64,000 bases of DNA from the NCBI GenBank assembly GCA_943789025.1, contig CALSSN010000009.1, positions 62,001 to 126,000 on the forward strand. Direction: 5' to 3'. The stretch comes from an uncultured Verrucomicrobiales bacterium. GTDB lineage: Bacteria; Verrucomicrobiota; Verrucomicrobiia; Verrucomicrobiales; DEV007. Under the pieces are notes generated by a model, which was not told where the DNA came from, did no database searches, and worked only from the letters and a program-made list of their open reading frames with translations. The first letter of the stretch is position 1, and each line of letters opens with the position of its first letter. This document shows positions 22,101 through 31,345 of the stretch, piece after piece. The position numbers and the translations under genes were made by a program.

Positions 22101-22635
22101 ATGGCAACCGTAACCGTCCAGCGTCCAAAGCTGAGTCTCGCCGAGAAACTCTTTCTTCCCGGTGTATTGAAGGGTCTGGCTATCACTCTTGGCCATGCCT
22201 TGAGGATGCTTCGCGGCCAGAAAAAAGTCACCATGCAGTATCCGGAAGAGCGTTGGGACGCAAATCTTCCAGAACATTACCGGGGCGCTCCGGCTCTGGT
22301 CACGGATGAGCACGGCAGAGAGCGCTGTGTCTCGTGCCAGCTATGTGAGTTCATTTGCCCGCCCCGTGCGATCACAATCGTTCCGGAGGAGATTCCCGGA
22401 GATGACCAGTGGGCGAAAGTCGAGAAACAACCGAAGGCTTTTGAAATTGATATGATCCGGTGCATTTACTGCGGCATGTGTGAGGAGGTTTGCCCAGAGC
22501 AGGCAATTTTCCTCCGCAAAGACTATGCTATCACCGGTACCCTCCCGTGAAGAGATGAAGCACGACAAGAAAAAACTCTACGAGATTGGTGGCGTGCGCG
22601 TCGGTCTCGTCAATAAATGGAACGACCTCAAGTGA
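22101..22635 (+). CDS. nuoI: NADH-quinone oxidoreductase subunit I (one-base frameshift near the end)
   Basis: NuoI passes electrons through two 4Fe-4S clusters, seen as CVSCQLCEFICPP and CIYCGMCEEVCPE. The uninterrupted ORF stops early at 22550 (AITGTLP). Removing one C from the CCC run near 22541-22543 restores AITGTSREEMKHDKK and a normal C-terminus ending NKWNDLK at 22635. A one-base homopolymer error is the simplest explanation. The product would be about 177 residues. Located between nuoH and nuoJ as expected. Confidence 0.9.
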
Positions 22636-22686
22636 CCCTTCTTGTGGCGACGGTTTTGTGCTGTCACCGCCATCGATAAGCCAAAC

Positions 22687-23322
22687 ATGCCTCTTCCACT
22701 CTTCATTCTCTTTAGTGCTCTGACCCTCGGCTTCGCCGTGGCGGTCATTGCCAACCGGAATCCGGTCACTGCTGCTCTTTGCCTGGTGGTGTCCTTTGTC
22801 GGTCTGGCTGCTTTGTTCATTGGCCTGAGTGCGTTCTTTATCGGCATTGTTCAGATTCTCGTCTACGCAGGTGCCGTCATGGTGCTTTTTCTTTTCATTA
22901 TCATGCTGATGGATATCGAGGAAGAAGAGCGCAAGCACTTCGACCGGCTCCGGACTGCAGGTGGCATTGCCGTCGGAATCGGCGTGGCGTTCCTCATCGG
23001 CGGTGTGCTCTGGGACTTTGATTACGGCAAGGCTTCACTCGACGATGTGCCTGTCCAGTTTGAAGCGGCCATCACCCTTCGCGAGGCCGACGCAGATTCT
23101 GGAATCGTCCGCTCGGCAAATGCGACCGCAGCACTTCGCGAGGGCAGGCTTAAAGATGTCGCCCTCGTGGGCGAGAAGCTCTTCAACGACTACAACCTTC
23201 ACCTCCAGATGATCGCGGTTCTCATCCTGATCGCTACCATCGGAGTTGTCACCCTCGGCAAGAAAGACAGCCCTGCTCCCGATTCTGGATCGAGCGGTGG
23301 TGACAAAGCCTCCGAATCCTGA
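22687..23322 (+). CDS. nuoJ: NADH-quinone oxidoreductase subunit J
   Basis: This membrane subunit of complex I has five predicted helices. The family signature [24 protein letters not shown] sits in helix 3, where the pi-bulge of NuoJ lies. A longer loop (about 115-165) precedes the last helix [18 protein letters not shown] choose ATG 22687 ([15 protein letters not shown]) over 22642; 211 residues. The last residues are Ser/Gly-rich and cytoplasmic. nuoK follows after a 50-bp gap. Confidence 0.93.
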   Translation: MPLPLFILFSALTLGFAVAVIANRNPVTAALCLVVSFVGLAALFIGLSAFFIGIVQILVYAGAVMVLFLFIIMLMDIEEEERKHFDRLRTAGGIAVGIGVAFLIGGVLWDFDYGKASLDDVPVQFEAAITLREADADSGIVRSANATAALREGRLKDVALVGEKLFNDYNLHLQMIAVLILIATIGVVTLGKKDSPAPDSGSSGGDKASES

Positions 23323-23372
23323 GTTCCGAGTCCCGAACCGTTCAGTATCTGCCGAAAGCACGAAAGTAAGAC

Positions 23373-23692
23373 ATGGTCAGCCCTCAATTTATACCTCCTT
23401 GTCAGCGGGCTTCTCTTCTCTATCGGTCTCACCGGGAGTGATTATTCGCAGGAGTGCACTCGTGATCCTGATGTGCCTGGAGATCATGCTCAGCGCAGCC
23501 AATCTCGCTCTGGTGGCCTTCTCCCGGTTTCGGCTCGAAGCCGGGTTGCCTGACTACGACGGTCAGATGCTCGTCTTCTTTGTCATCACAGTGGCTGCTG
23601 CGGAGGTTGCGGTGGGACTCGCGATTGTTGTTGCCCTCTTCCGCTCACGGCGGACGATCGATGTCACCACCCTCACAAGTATGAGCCATTAA
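23373..23692 (+). CDS. nuoK: NADH-quinone oxidoreductase subunit K (two one-base frameshifts)
   Basis: NuoK is the small three-helix membrane subunit. The start ATG 23373 reads MVS. Deleting one C from the following CCC gives [18 protein letters not shown], and deleting one G from GGG near 23436 gives [24 protein letters not shown], which continues unbroken to the stop. The corrected protein is about 105 residues, normal for NuoK, and includes the conserved helix-2 glutamate in [11 protein letters not shown]. The ORF track's start at 23246 is an artefact of the shifted frame. Confidence 0.88.
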
Positions 23693-23698
23693 AAGTCG

Positions 23699-25531
23699 TT
23701 GTTCTTCATAGAAAACCAAACCTTCACCTTCTCTCTCGTGTCACCGGCCCTCCTGCTCCTCCTGCCTTTGCTTTCCGTAGTTGTCATTTTCTTTGGCACC
23801 AAGTGGTCGGGCACGCTGAGCGCTTTGGTCTCGGTCGCTTCAGTTGCCGGGAGCTTGGGCGTCACTCTGGCTCTTTTTTCCACGGACTCTTCCATGGTCG
23901 CTATGAACTGGATTGCTCTCGGCGATGTCTTGCAGGTCGATATCGGCCTGCGCTGGGATCGTCTTGCCCGTGGAATGATGTTCGTAGTCACGCTGGTCGG
24001 CACACTGGTGCACGTCTTTTCTCTGGCTTACATGCGCGAGGATGAGGCCAAGGCCCGTTATTTCGGGTGTCTTTCTCTTTTCATGTTCTCCATGACCGGA
24101 ATTGTCCTGGCTGACAACCTAGTCATGATGTTCATCTTCTGGGAGCTTGTCGGAGTCAGCTCCTATCTGCTGATCGGCCACTGGTTTACGAAGGCCAGTG
24201 CCGCAGATGCCGCCAAAAAGGCATTCATCACCAACCGCATCGGCGACTTTGGTTTCCTGATCGGGATCTTGATGCTCTTCGGTCTTACAGGAACGGTGTC
24301 ATTTACTGGTCTCGAGAACTGGCTTGCCGGTGGTCACGCCGGTGCCTCTGCCGGTCTGCTGACCGCCGCTGCTCTCTGCCTTTTCTGTGGCGCGGTAGGC
24401 AAGTCTGCCCAAGCGCCACTGCACGTCTGGCTGCCCGACGCCATGGAGGGCCCGACCCCAGTCTCAGCTCTCATCCACGCCGCCACCATGGTCGCCGCTG
24501 GTGTCTTCATGCTCGTTCGTGTGGGATTTCTCATCGAAGCCTCAGAAACGGCAGGGCTTGTGATCGCTTGGGTGGGCGGTTTCACTGCGCTCCTCGCGGC
24601 TCTCATGGCTACCCAGCAGGATGACATCAAGAAAATCCTCGCCTATTCGACTCTTTCCCAGCTCGGCTACATGGTGATGGTCGTCGGGCTTGGTTCCGGT
24701 GAGGCAGCCATGTTCCACCTCTACACCCATGCCTTTTTCAAGGCCCTCCTCTTCCTCGGAGCTGGAGCGATCATCTATGCCTGCCACCACGAGCAGAACA
24801 TCTGGAAAATGGGCGGCCTGAAAACCCGCATGCCGATTACTTTCGCCGCCTTTGGTATAGGAACCCTGGCCTTGATTGCGTTTCCTTTTACCTCAGGATT
24901 TTTCTCCAAGGAGGCGATTCTCGATATCGCATTGCACGAGAACAAATTGCTCTTTCTGATCGCTGCGGGCGTGGCCTTTCTGACCGCTTTTTATATGAGC
25001 CGTCTCCTGGTAGTCACGTTCCTGGGGGCGCCTCGCAGTGAGCATGCCGGGCACGCCAAGGAGGTTTCGGTTATCATGTTCGTGCCGCTGCTGATCCTGG
25101 CATTCCTCTCGGTTGTGGCCGGCTATAAGCCTGTTGCCGAGCTTCTCCAGGCCCAACTCCCCGATGTCCATTGGAACTGGTTTGTCTTCTTTGTCTCGCT
25201 TGCAACCATGCTTGCTGGAGCTGGGTTGGGTTTCCTCCGCTACCTGGACAAGCGGTCCGAACCGAAGGTGATCCCAGTTCTGGCCAACAAGTTTTATTTC
25301 GACGAAGCTTATGGCTGGGCAGTTCGTAATCTTCAGGATGGACTCGCCTGGGTGGTGCGCGGTCTCGATGCCCTTTTCATCGACGGCTTGGCGGTCGGAG
25401 GAATCACCCGACTCACCGAGGGGGTTGGTTGTCTGTTCCGGCGTGTCATCACCGGAAACCTTCAGGCATATTCTTATCTCTTCGGGGTCGGAGTCTTTGT
25501 GCTTATCTATTTCACTGTTTTCCTTCGTTAA
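23699..25531 (+). CDS. nuoL: NADH-quinone oxidoreductase subunit L
   Basis: NuoL is the distal antiporter-like proton-pumping subunit with about 15-16 helices. Conserved segments include FIFWELVGVSSYLLIGHW, the lysine-bearing HVWLPDAMEGPTPVSALIHAATMVAAGVF, and DDIKKILAYSTLSQLGYM. The lateral helix and final membrane anchor follow to 610 residues. The likely start is TTG 23699, 6 bp after the nuoK stop. A different nearby start cannot be excluded. Confidence 0.95.
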   Translation: MFFIENQTFTFSLVSPALLLLLPLLSVVVIFFGTKWSGTLSALVSVASVAGSLGVTLALFSTDSSMVAMNWIALGDVLQVDIGLRWDRLARGMMFVVTLVGTLVHVFSLAYMREDEAKARYFGCLSLFMFSMTGIVLADNLVMMFIFWELVGVSSYLLIGHWFTKASAADAAKKAFITNRIGDFGFLIGILMLFGLTGTVSFTGLENWLAGGHAGASAGLLTAAALCLFCGAVGKSAQAPLHVWLPDAMEGPTPVSALIHAATMVAAGVFMLVRVGFLIEASETAGLVIAWVGGFTALLAALMATQQDDIKKILAYSTLSQLGYMVMVVGLGSGEAAMFHLYTHAFFKALLFLGAGAIIYACHHEQNIWKMGGLKTRMPITFAAFGIGTLALIAFPFTSGFFSKEAILDIALHENKLLFLIAAGVAFLTAFYMSRLLVVTFLGAPRSEHAGHAKEVSVIMFVPLLILAFLSVVAGYKPVAELLQAQLPDVHWNWFVFFVSLATMLAGAGLGFLRYLDKRSEPKVIPVLANKFYFDEAYGWAVRNLQDGLAWVVRGLDALFIDGLAVGGITRLTEGVGCLFRRVITGNLQAYSYLFGVGVFVLIYFTVFLR

Positions 25532-25609
25532 AGTAACTATCGCGCAGACCTCACGTGTGAAGCCGAATATCCACCCATCCCGCTCAGCGTGATAGCTACT
25601 TTTGATCCC

Positions 25610-27199
25610 ATGCCTACCTTGCTCGCATCAGCTTCTTCCGCCGCCCACGGTGTCTATTCCATGGGGATTCTTGATATCCTCATCATCCTGCCTGTCCTTG
25701 CGGCTGCTCTCATCGGCTTCGGTGCGCCAGCGCGCGTTACAGCTCTGGCCACAGCTGGGGTGAATTTCCTCGCCTCACTTTATCTCTTTTTCTGGTGCCG
25801 CGGGCAGGTTGCCGACTCCGCAGGCTACTTCTTTCGCACTTCGACCCCCATTGCCGAGAACCCAGGGATCAACTGGGCACTTGGTGTCGATGGAATGGCA
25901 CTCGTACTGGTTCTTCTCACGACCGTTGTGACTCTGGCTGCGACGCTTTTCACCAAAGGCGACGCCAAGCACGCTCGCCTGCTCTTCTCATCGATTCTGC
26001 TCATCGCGGCCGGTGCTCTCGGTGCTTTCCTCTCTACCGATATTTTCTTCTTCTACGCCTTTCACGAGCTCGCTCTGGTGCCTACTTTCCTCGGGATCGG
26101 CATCGCCGGCCATGGTGATCGCAAGGCCGCAGCCTGGAAGATCACTGTCTACCTCGGGGTCGGCAGCATGGTCCTTCTGATCGGGCTTCTCGGGCTTGTG
26201 CTCCACGCCAGTGGCGCGGGTGGGGTCACTTTTGACATGGTCGAGCTCATGGCACATGGAGCGACGCTAGGTGGAGCTACCCAGAACTGGATTTTCGCGG
26301 GTCTCTTTATCGGCTTCGGCATTCTAGTTTCTCTATTTCCATTCCATAGCTGGGCGGCTCCGGCTTACGCCTCTGCACCGACACCGATCGCCATGATGCA
26401 TGCTGGGGTGCTGAAAAAGTTCGGTCTCTACGGGCTCCTCCGTCTGGCAGTTCCACTCCTCCCTCAAGCCTCCCAGGGGTGGGCCATCAATCTCCTGCTC
26501 CTGCTGCTCCTCGGAAATATCCTCTGGGTGGGATTGATCACGATTGCCGAGCGCTCACTGGATACCATGCTGGCGAATTCCTCGGTCATGCATATGGGAT
26601 ACATTTTCCTCGGCGTCGCCTGCTTCAACGTCGTCGGGAGCAGTGGTGCCGTGCTTCTTATGTTTGCCCACGGAATTTCCATTGCCCTCCTTTTCGGGCT
26701 ATGTGGAAAGCTCCGCGACGATGTCGGCACCGTGCGCTTCGATATGCTGGGTGGTCTTGGATCGGTGGCACCCGGTTTCGCTTTTGTCTTCGGTCTCGGG
26801 GCTTTCGCTTCGATCGGGCTGCCGGGCTTCGCAAATTTCGCCGGTGAGGTCATGGTCTTCCTTGGCAGCTTCAAGGATTTTGGAGGCGAGATCGGGCGTC
26901 TGCAAGTCACCGCCATGCTCGCAGTCTGGGGGATCGTGATCAGTGCTGTCTACGCCCTCCGGGCTTACCGGAACATTTTCCAAGGTGAAGTGTCCGCTGC
27001 CAGCGACAGTCGAGTCATCACGAAAGGGTGGCGGTTTCCGTCTTATTTGCTGATCGCTGCACTCCTCATTATCGGCTGTTTCCCGAATCTCTTTCTTAAT
27101 CTTCTTCCCTCCACCGATTCCGCGGTTCCCGGTTCCGCGGCTACTGCTTCTCAGACAAGCGACCACCACGGCCACGACCACGACCACGACGGTCACTAA
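25610..27199 (+). CDS. nuoM: NADH-quinone oxidoreductase subunit M
   Basis: This is the second antiporter-like subunit of complex I, with about 14 helices. Conserved features are FFFYAFHELALVPTFLGIGI, FPFHSWAAPAYASAPTPIAMMHAGVLKKFG and the AERSLDTMLANSSVMHMGY segment. The ATG at 25610 (MPTLLASASSAAHG) is chosen over GTG 25589. The C-terminus carries a His/Asp-rich tail (HHGHDHDHDGH) that is not part of the usual subunit and could bind metal, although I know no such role. A CTTT microsatellite follows before nuoN. Confidence 0.95.
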   Translation: MPTLLASASSAAHGVYSMGILDILIILPVLAAALIGFGAPARVTALATAGVNFLASLYLFFWCRGQVADSAGYFFRTSTPIAENPGINWALGVDGMALVLVLLTTVVTLAATLFTKGDAKHARLLFSSILLIAAGALGAFLSTDIFFFYAFHELALVPTFLGIGIAGHGDRKAAAWKITVYLGVGSMVLLIGLLGLVLHASGAGGVTFDMVELMAHGATLGGATQNWIFAGLFIGFGILVSLFPFHSWAAPAYASAPTPIAMMHAGVLKKFGLYGLLRLAVPLLPQASQGWAINLLLLLLLGNILWVGLITIAERSLDTMLANSSVMHMGYIFLGVACFNVVGSSGAVLLMFAHGISIALLFGLCGKLRDDVGTVRFDMLGGLGSVAPGFAFVFGLGAFASIGLPGFANFAGEVMVFLGSFKDFGGEIGRLQVTAMLAVWGIVISAVYALRAYRNIFQGEVSAASDSRVITKGWRFPSYLLIAALLIIGCFPNLFLNLLPSTDSAVPGSAATASQTSDHHGHDHDHDGH

Positions 27200-27204
27200 G
27201 TCCT

Positions 27205-27232
27205 CTTTCTTTCTTTCTTTCTTTCTTTCTTT
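27205..27232. repeat. (CTTT)7 tetranucleotide microsatellite
   Basis: Seven perfect CTTT units lie in the 51-bp gap between the nuoM stop and the nuoN ATG and end 18 bp before that ATG. No purine-rich ribosome-binding site is visible between the repeat and the ATG (GCCAGCCAGCC precedes it). Such tracts can change length by slipped-strand mispairing. Confidence 0.9.
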
Positions 27233-27250
27233 CCCGCAAGCCAGCCAGCC

Positions 27251-28717
27251 ATGCCTGCCTACATTCTCGAACTCATCGTTGTCGGACTTGGATTGATTCT
27301 CCTTCTCCTTGAGTCGTTCCTCCCACGTCTTGGAGCGAAAGGGCTTGCCGCCATAGGATCGGTGGGGCTCCTGGTTGTACTCTTTCTTCTGCCCTCGGTG
27401 ACGGGTGCGCCGAGCGAGTCTACTGGCATCATCTGGAAGTTCTACTCCGCTGATTCCCTCGCTCTCTTTTATAAGGGCCTGGCGCTAATCACGACTATTC
27501 TCGTCCTCATGATGTCTGTGGTCTACGTCCCAGTAATGCAGCGCTACCTGGGAACCGGAGGCGGAGTGGGGGAGTATCTCATTCTGCCTGTGTTTACCTG
27601 TGCGGGACTCATGTGGATGGCCTCAGCCAATGACTTGACCAGCATCTTCGTCTCGCTGGAAGTCGTCACCATCGGTTTCTACATCATGGTCGCCTACATG
27701 AGGCGGAATGTTGGCTCACTCGAGGCTGGGGTGAAATATCTGATTCTCGGCGCTGTTTCGACAGGCTTTCTTGTCTACGGGATCGCTTTTCTCTTCGGGG
27801 TTACCGGCCAGACGAACCTTGATGTGATCTCGACGGTTCTTGGTCTACTGGAAGGCCAGGACAAGATCATTCTTTTCAGTTTTGCGCTTCTCCTCGTTGC
27901 TTTTGGATTCAAGGTTGCTGCGGTTCCATTTCAGATGTGGGTCCCCGACGTCTACCAGGGAGCCCCTACCCCAACGGCTGCGTTCCTCAGTGTCGGTTCG
28001 AAGGCGGCAGGTTTCATTGTGCTCAGTCGGATCGTTGACGCTTTTTTAGGGGATCACGGGGTGCAGACAGGTGACGGTTCTTACCAGGATCAAATACAGC
28101 GTGTCCTTCTCGTTGTGGCTGGCGCCACGATCCTCTTTGGAAGTCTGGCAGCGATCCCGCAGACGAACTTTAAGCGGCTTATGGCCTACTCGAGCATTTC
28201 TCACGCGGGCTTCATTCTTCTCGCTCTGGCATGCGCCTACCCGGTCCGGATGGATATGGCGTCCGGTGAAGTGGTGGCTTTTTACCTTGCCGCCTACCTT
28301 CCTATGACCATGGCTGCCTTCTTCGTCCTCTGCATCGTGCGCAGCAGTCGTGGAGAGGAAGAAATCTCCGTCCTCGACGGCCTCGGAAAGCGTAGTCCGT
28401 TCCTTGCCTTTGTTCTGCTCGTTTCCGTCATGGGGCTGGCAGGCATCCCCCTTACGGTAGGATTTCTCGGCAAGCTTTACGTTTTCCAGGCAGCCCTTGA
28501 CCAAGGGCATTTTGTGCTGCTCGCGATCGCCACGCTTGGTGCCGCTGCCGGCTTCTACTACTACTTTAAGGTGGTCCGCTCGATGTATTGGAATGCTCCT
28601 TCTGATCAGGATGCCATTGCAGTCGGAACAGGGAGCAGAGTCCTGCTCGCACTACTCGCGGCCGCCATCATTTTCCTCGGACTCAATCAGGGAATTATCC
28701 TGGGTTTTCTCAGGTAG
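27251..28717 (+). CDS. nuoN: NADH-quinone oxidoreductase subunit N
   Basis: NuoN is the antiporter-like subunit nearest NuoK, with about 14 helices in 488 residues. Family segments are DLTSIFVSLEVVTIGFYIMVAYMR, FKVAAVPFQMWVPDVYQGAPTPTAAFL and NFKRLMAYSSISHAGFILLAL. It closes the nuoGHIJKLMN run. The frame is intact from ATG 27251. A 3'-flanking IS66 scrap begins only a few bases past the stop. Confidence 0.95.
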   Translation: MPAYILELIVVGLGLILLLLESFLPRLGAKGLAAIGSVGLLVVLFLLPSVTGAPSESTGIIWKFYSADSLALFYKGLALITTILVLMMSVVYVPVMQRYLGTGGGVGEYLILPVFTCAGLMWMASANDLTSIFVSLEVVTIGFYIMVAYMRRNVGSLEAGVKYLILGAVSTGFLVYGIAFLFGVTGQTNLDVISTVLGLLEGQDKIILFSFALLLVAFGFKVAAVPFQMWVPDVYQGAPTPTAAFLSVGSKAAGFIVLSRIVDAFLGDHGVQTGDGSYQDQIQRVLLVVAGATILFGSLAAIPQTNFKRLMAYSSISHAGFILLALACAYPVRMDMASGEVVAFYLAAYLPMTMAAFFVLCIVRSSRGEEEISVLDGLGKRSPFLAFVLLVSVMGLAGIPLTVGFLGKLYVFQAALDQGHFVLLAIATLGAAAGFYYYFKVVRSMYWNAPSDQDAIAVGTGSRVLLALLAAAIIFLGLNQGIILGFLR

Positions 28718-28724
28718 GTAGAAG

Positions 28725-28835
28725 GGTCTCATCCAGGTGCCCCATCGCGAGATCGCTGAGCCCACCGAAACTCTTGCGCATATCCTGGGGTTCCAGGGCG
28801 ATGTAGATCCGCAGCGCTGCTGAACCCCAGCCTCA
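28725..28835 (-). pseudogene. Relic of an IS66-family TnpB gene
   Basis: On the minus strand the frame reads GSAALRIYIALEPQDMRKSFGGLSDL, which matches the N-terminus of IS66 Orf2/TnpB. Only about 35 codons remain; there is no start codon, terminal repeat or partner gene. The same stretch, with one synonymous change, occurs at 45749 on the plus strand. It is a fossil rather than a working element. Confidence 0.7.
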
Positions 28836-28894
28836 AGGGAGAGATTGATCACAGCCAGGTCTCCTCCTGAGTGCCTTCCCGCCTACTTGCGTGT

Positions 28895-29515
28895 CTATCG
28901 CTCCACTTTTTCCCGTAGCTTTTGAAGGATCTCGTCCATCTCTTCGAGTGCCTCACCGGCTATTTTTCCGAGTCGTTTTTCCGTGCCGCTGAGTGCTGAG
29001 CCGAGCCTGGTTGAGAGCTTATCAAGTCTCCTGTTGAGTTCTTTTTTGACCGCTTTGAGTTCGTCCTCGGCAATGATTTCGCAGAGCCCGAGGTTCAGTG
29101 CCAAAGTGTCGAACCGGGTCCGGTAGGTGGATGCCCAGCGCTCAACTTCGCCGCCGAGATTGACGGTCACAGATCCAGCCTTTGTGGCGAGCTCAGCGAT
29201 CTCGTCGCGGAGGTCAGTGAGGGCAGTATCGATTTTCTTTCGCTTTTCAAGGAAGGCGTCGCGGTTCTCCATCTTCCCGAGCGTGAGCTGAAGGCGGAGC
29301 TCGTCGATCTTCCTCTTGATCGCGTCAGCCTTTTTCTCGCTCACCTCACTTCCCACGTCGATCCGAGAGCGGAGATCCGCAAGGACAGAAGAAAGGTCGT
29401 GACCGCAGGCGTCGATGATGTCACGTGCTTCGGCGCGTCCAAGTGAGAGTTGGAGACGCAGTGTGTCGGCCTCGGACTTGAGGTCACGAAGAAGGGTGTC
29501 GGTGAATGATCGCAT
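28895..29515 (-). CDS. Coiled-coil hypothetical protein
   Basis: This 206-residue charged protein has no signal peptide or membrane segment. It is predicted to be almost entirely helical, with heptad patterns throughout. An internal duplication is visible: TLRLQLSLGRAEARD (about 18-32) and ELRLQLTLGKMENRD (about 71-85). I do not recognise a family. The gene starts at ATG 29515 and lies in the same orientation as the exonuclease gene upstream of it. Confidence 0.65.
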   Translation of the reverse strand: MRSFTDTLLRDLKSEADTLRLQLSLGRAEARDIIDACGHDLSSVLADLRSRIDVGSEVSEKKADAIKRKIDELRLQLTLGKMENRDAFLEKRKKIDTALTDLRDEIAELATKAGSVTVNLGGEVERWASTYRTRFDTLALNLGLCEIIAEDELKAVKKELNRRLDKLSTRLGSALSGTEKRLGKIAGEALEEMDEILQKLREKVER

Positions 29516-29649
29516 GCGCGTTTTGCCGGGTGATCAGAAGAGCGGTCAACTTAAGGTCTCAGAGAAATTATGCCATGGGACCCGTCCGGACAAGGAAAGA
29601 GGCATGCCAGTGCGTGCGGAGAAATCCCGGCTTGGTTCCGTCGCGCGCA

Positions 29650-30300
29650 TCATCCGTCGCATCCTGGATGCAACCGTTCATAGATTTCGCGGCAGATCCA
29701 CGCATCAGTGGCCGCATAGACCATCTGACGGCGACTTAATTCAGGGCGTTCCCAGTTGGTGGTCTGCTGACTCTTGGAAATCCGCTTGCCCAGAATGAGG
29801 GCCGCAAGTTTTCGCGCGCCAATGCTTTTATACCCGAGGTCACGGCAAATGATATTGAGGTCAAGAATTCCCTCTGGTTGGCACCCGAAGTCGCGCTTCA
29901 GTTCCCGGACATCATCTTTCTGAGCGATTCCGACCTTCTGAATATTCGGGTTCTCAAGGACTTCACGGAAACCTGTTGGCAGACCGTGTCTGTTGAGCCG
30001 GACAAGATAGACGATGTCTGCGAGCGCCAGCTGAAGCAAGGCGACCGGGTAACTTTGCCCTTTGCGGAAAGCGGGCCGCGTCTCGGTATCGATCCCGATT
30101 CGCGCGGCTTCCCGCATTCTCTCAGCGGCCTCGTTGAAGCTACTCTCGTGTTCAAGCAGTTCGATCTTTCCTTGATACTCCCAGAGAGGCAGAAGATTGA
30201 CTTCCTCTTTACTGATCTCCAGTTTTTGGCCGAGTGATCCGACCGGGTCTGTGTTTTGCCTGCTGTCCATTTGCCGCATGCGAGGTGCCTTGAGAATCAC
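29650..30300 (-). CDS. DEDD-family 3'-5' exonuclease (RNase D-like)
   Basis: This is a single-domain 3'-5' exonuclease fold of the RNase D/WRN type. The metal ligands are ARIGIDTETRPAF (Asp, Glu), KVGIAQKDDVREL (Asp) and the exo III motif YAATDAWICREIYERL (Tyr-x3-Asp), so it is the DEDDy kind. It has no HRDC domain, unlike classical RNase D, and is only about 206-216 residues. The start is either 30300 or ATG 30270 (MDSRQNTDPVGSL). RNA or DNA substrate cannot be decided. Confidence 0.88.
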   Translation of the reverse strand: MILKAPRMRQMDSRQNTDPVGSLGQKLEISKEEVNLLPLWEYQGKIELLEHESSFNEAAERMREAARIGIDTETRPAFRKGQSYPVALLQLALADIVYLVRLNRHGLPTGFREVLENPNIQKVGIAQKDDVRELKRDFGCQPEGILDLNIICRDLGYKSIGARKLAALILGKRISKSQQTTNWERPELSRRQMVYAATDAWICREIYERLHPGCDG

Positions 30301-30355
30301 CTTGCCAGAAACTGTCCTGCTCTGTGATGCAAGAGATCAACCAGACCGGTTAGGT

Positions 30356-31345
30356 CTACGGCACGAGGAAAACCTTCCCATTTCTCGGGTCGACCCCGAA
30401 CTCTCCCTTCTTCATGCCGGTGATGTCCAGAATCTGTCTGGGAAGATAAGGACTGACCACTCGGCCGGGGATTCCAGTAGCTTCTGCGGTGGGGTAGTTA
30501 TTGGTCTCAGGCTGCTGTGGTTGCTGTGGTTGCTGTTCAGCTTCGGCCTGAGCTTCCTGACGTTTTTCTTCCTGGGGTGCGGGCGGCACCGGCGGCGGCG
30601 GCGGAGATGGTGATACCTCGTCAGGCGTTGTCAGTATCTGAAATTCACTGTTTTGTTGTTGGGCCGCAGATTTTTCTTGTTGCTGTGGCTGCTTGTTTTC
30701 GCGAGGGCTCGGAGCAGCCGGCCTTGGGGACTGCGTGTTGTTGTTGGATGGAATTGGTTTGGGATCAAGCGTCTGCTGGGCAGCCGTCGCGGGATAGGGG
30801 ATATCGTCACTTGGAGCAGAGCGATAAGAATCGGGGCGGGGAGCATCCTGCCGGGGCGCGGGTGAGATGCGCTGCAAGTTGTCAGACCATCGTCCCTCTG
30901 TGCGGGCAGGAATGTTTTCTGCAGGTTGCTGGGCAGCCTGCGGTTGGAGCGGGGCGGGGTATGTCGGGGTTGTCTGAGGCCGCTCAGGCTTTGGGGCAGG
31001 ATATGTCGAAGGGGTGTCTGCCGCATTTCTTGTGTCTTGTAATGGCATCTCTTGGGAGGGTCCGCGCGGTGATGGTGGCTGAGGGGCAGGTTGGGGAGCG
31101 GTCGACCGCCTTTTCAAGAGGCGATTGAAAAAACCTCCAATTGTCGGACGCTTGTCATTATCACCTGACTTCGCACGGCCCGGATGGTTCGGAGAGGCGG
31201 GATAGGCACTTGGCTCCGCCTCTGCCCGATGAGGGAGGGTTGAGCGGTTGCGGTGATGCTGCGCAATCGTTGAAGAGGTGGTGAAACAGAGCCCCAGAAT
31301 AAGGGCGAGGAGCGGGAGAGAAGGAACAATTAATTGGGACTTCAT
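30356..31345 (-). CDS. Secreted Pro/Gln-rich low-complexity protein
   Basis: A signal peptide (MKSQLIVPSLPLLALILGLCFTTS) starts at ATG 31345. Residues 30-290 are of very low complexity, rich in Pro, Gln, Ser and Arg (PQPAPQPPSPRG, EEKRQEAQAEAEQQPQQPQQ). The conserved-looking part is the last 50 residues (GRVVSPYLPRQILDITGMKKGEFGVDPRNGKVF), which may be the functional or anchoring module, with the rest acting as a periplasm- or wall-spanning linker. I do not recognise the family. Confidence 0.7.
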   Translation of the reverse strand: MKSQLIVPSLPLLALILGLCFTTSSTIAQHHRNRSTLPHRAEAEPSAYPASPNHPGRAKSGDNDKRPTIGGFFNRLLKRRSTAPQPAPQPPSPRGPSQEMPLQDTRNAADTPSTYPAPKPERPQTTPTYPAPLQPQAAQQPAENIPARTEGRWSDNLQRISPAPRQDAPRPDSYRSAPSDDIPYPATAAQQTLDPKPIPSNNNTQSPRPAAPSPRENKQPQQQEKSAAQQQNSEFQILTTPDEVSPSPPPPPVPPAPQEEKRQEAQAEAEQQPQQPQQPETNNYPTAEATGIPGRVVSPYLPRQILDITGMKKGEFGVDPRNGKVFLVP

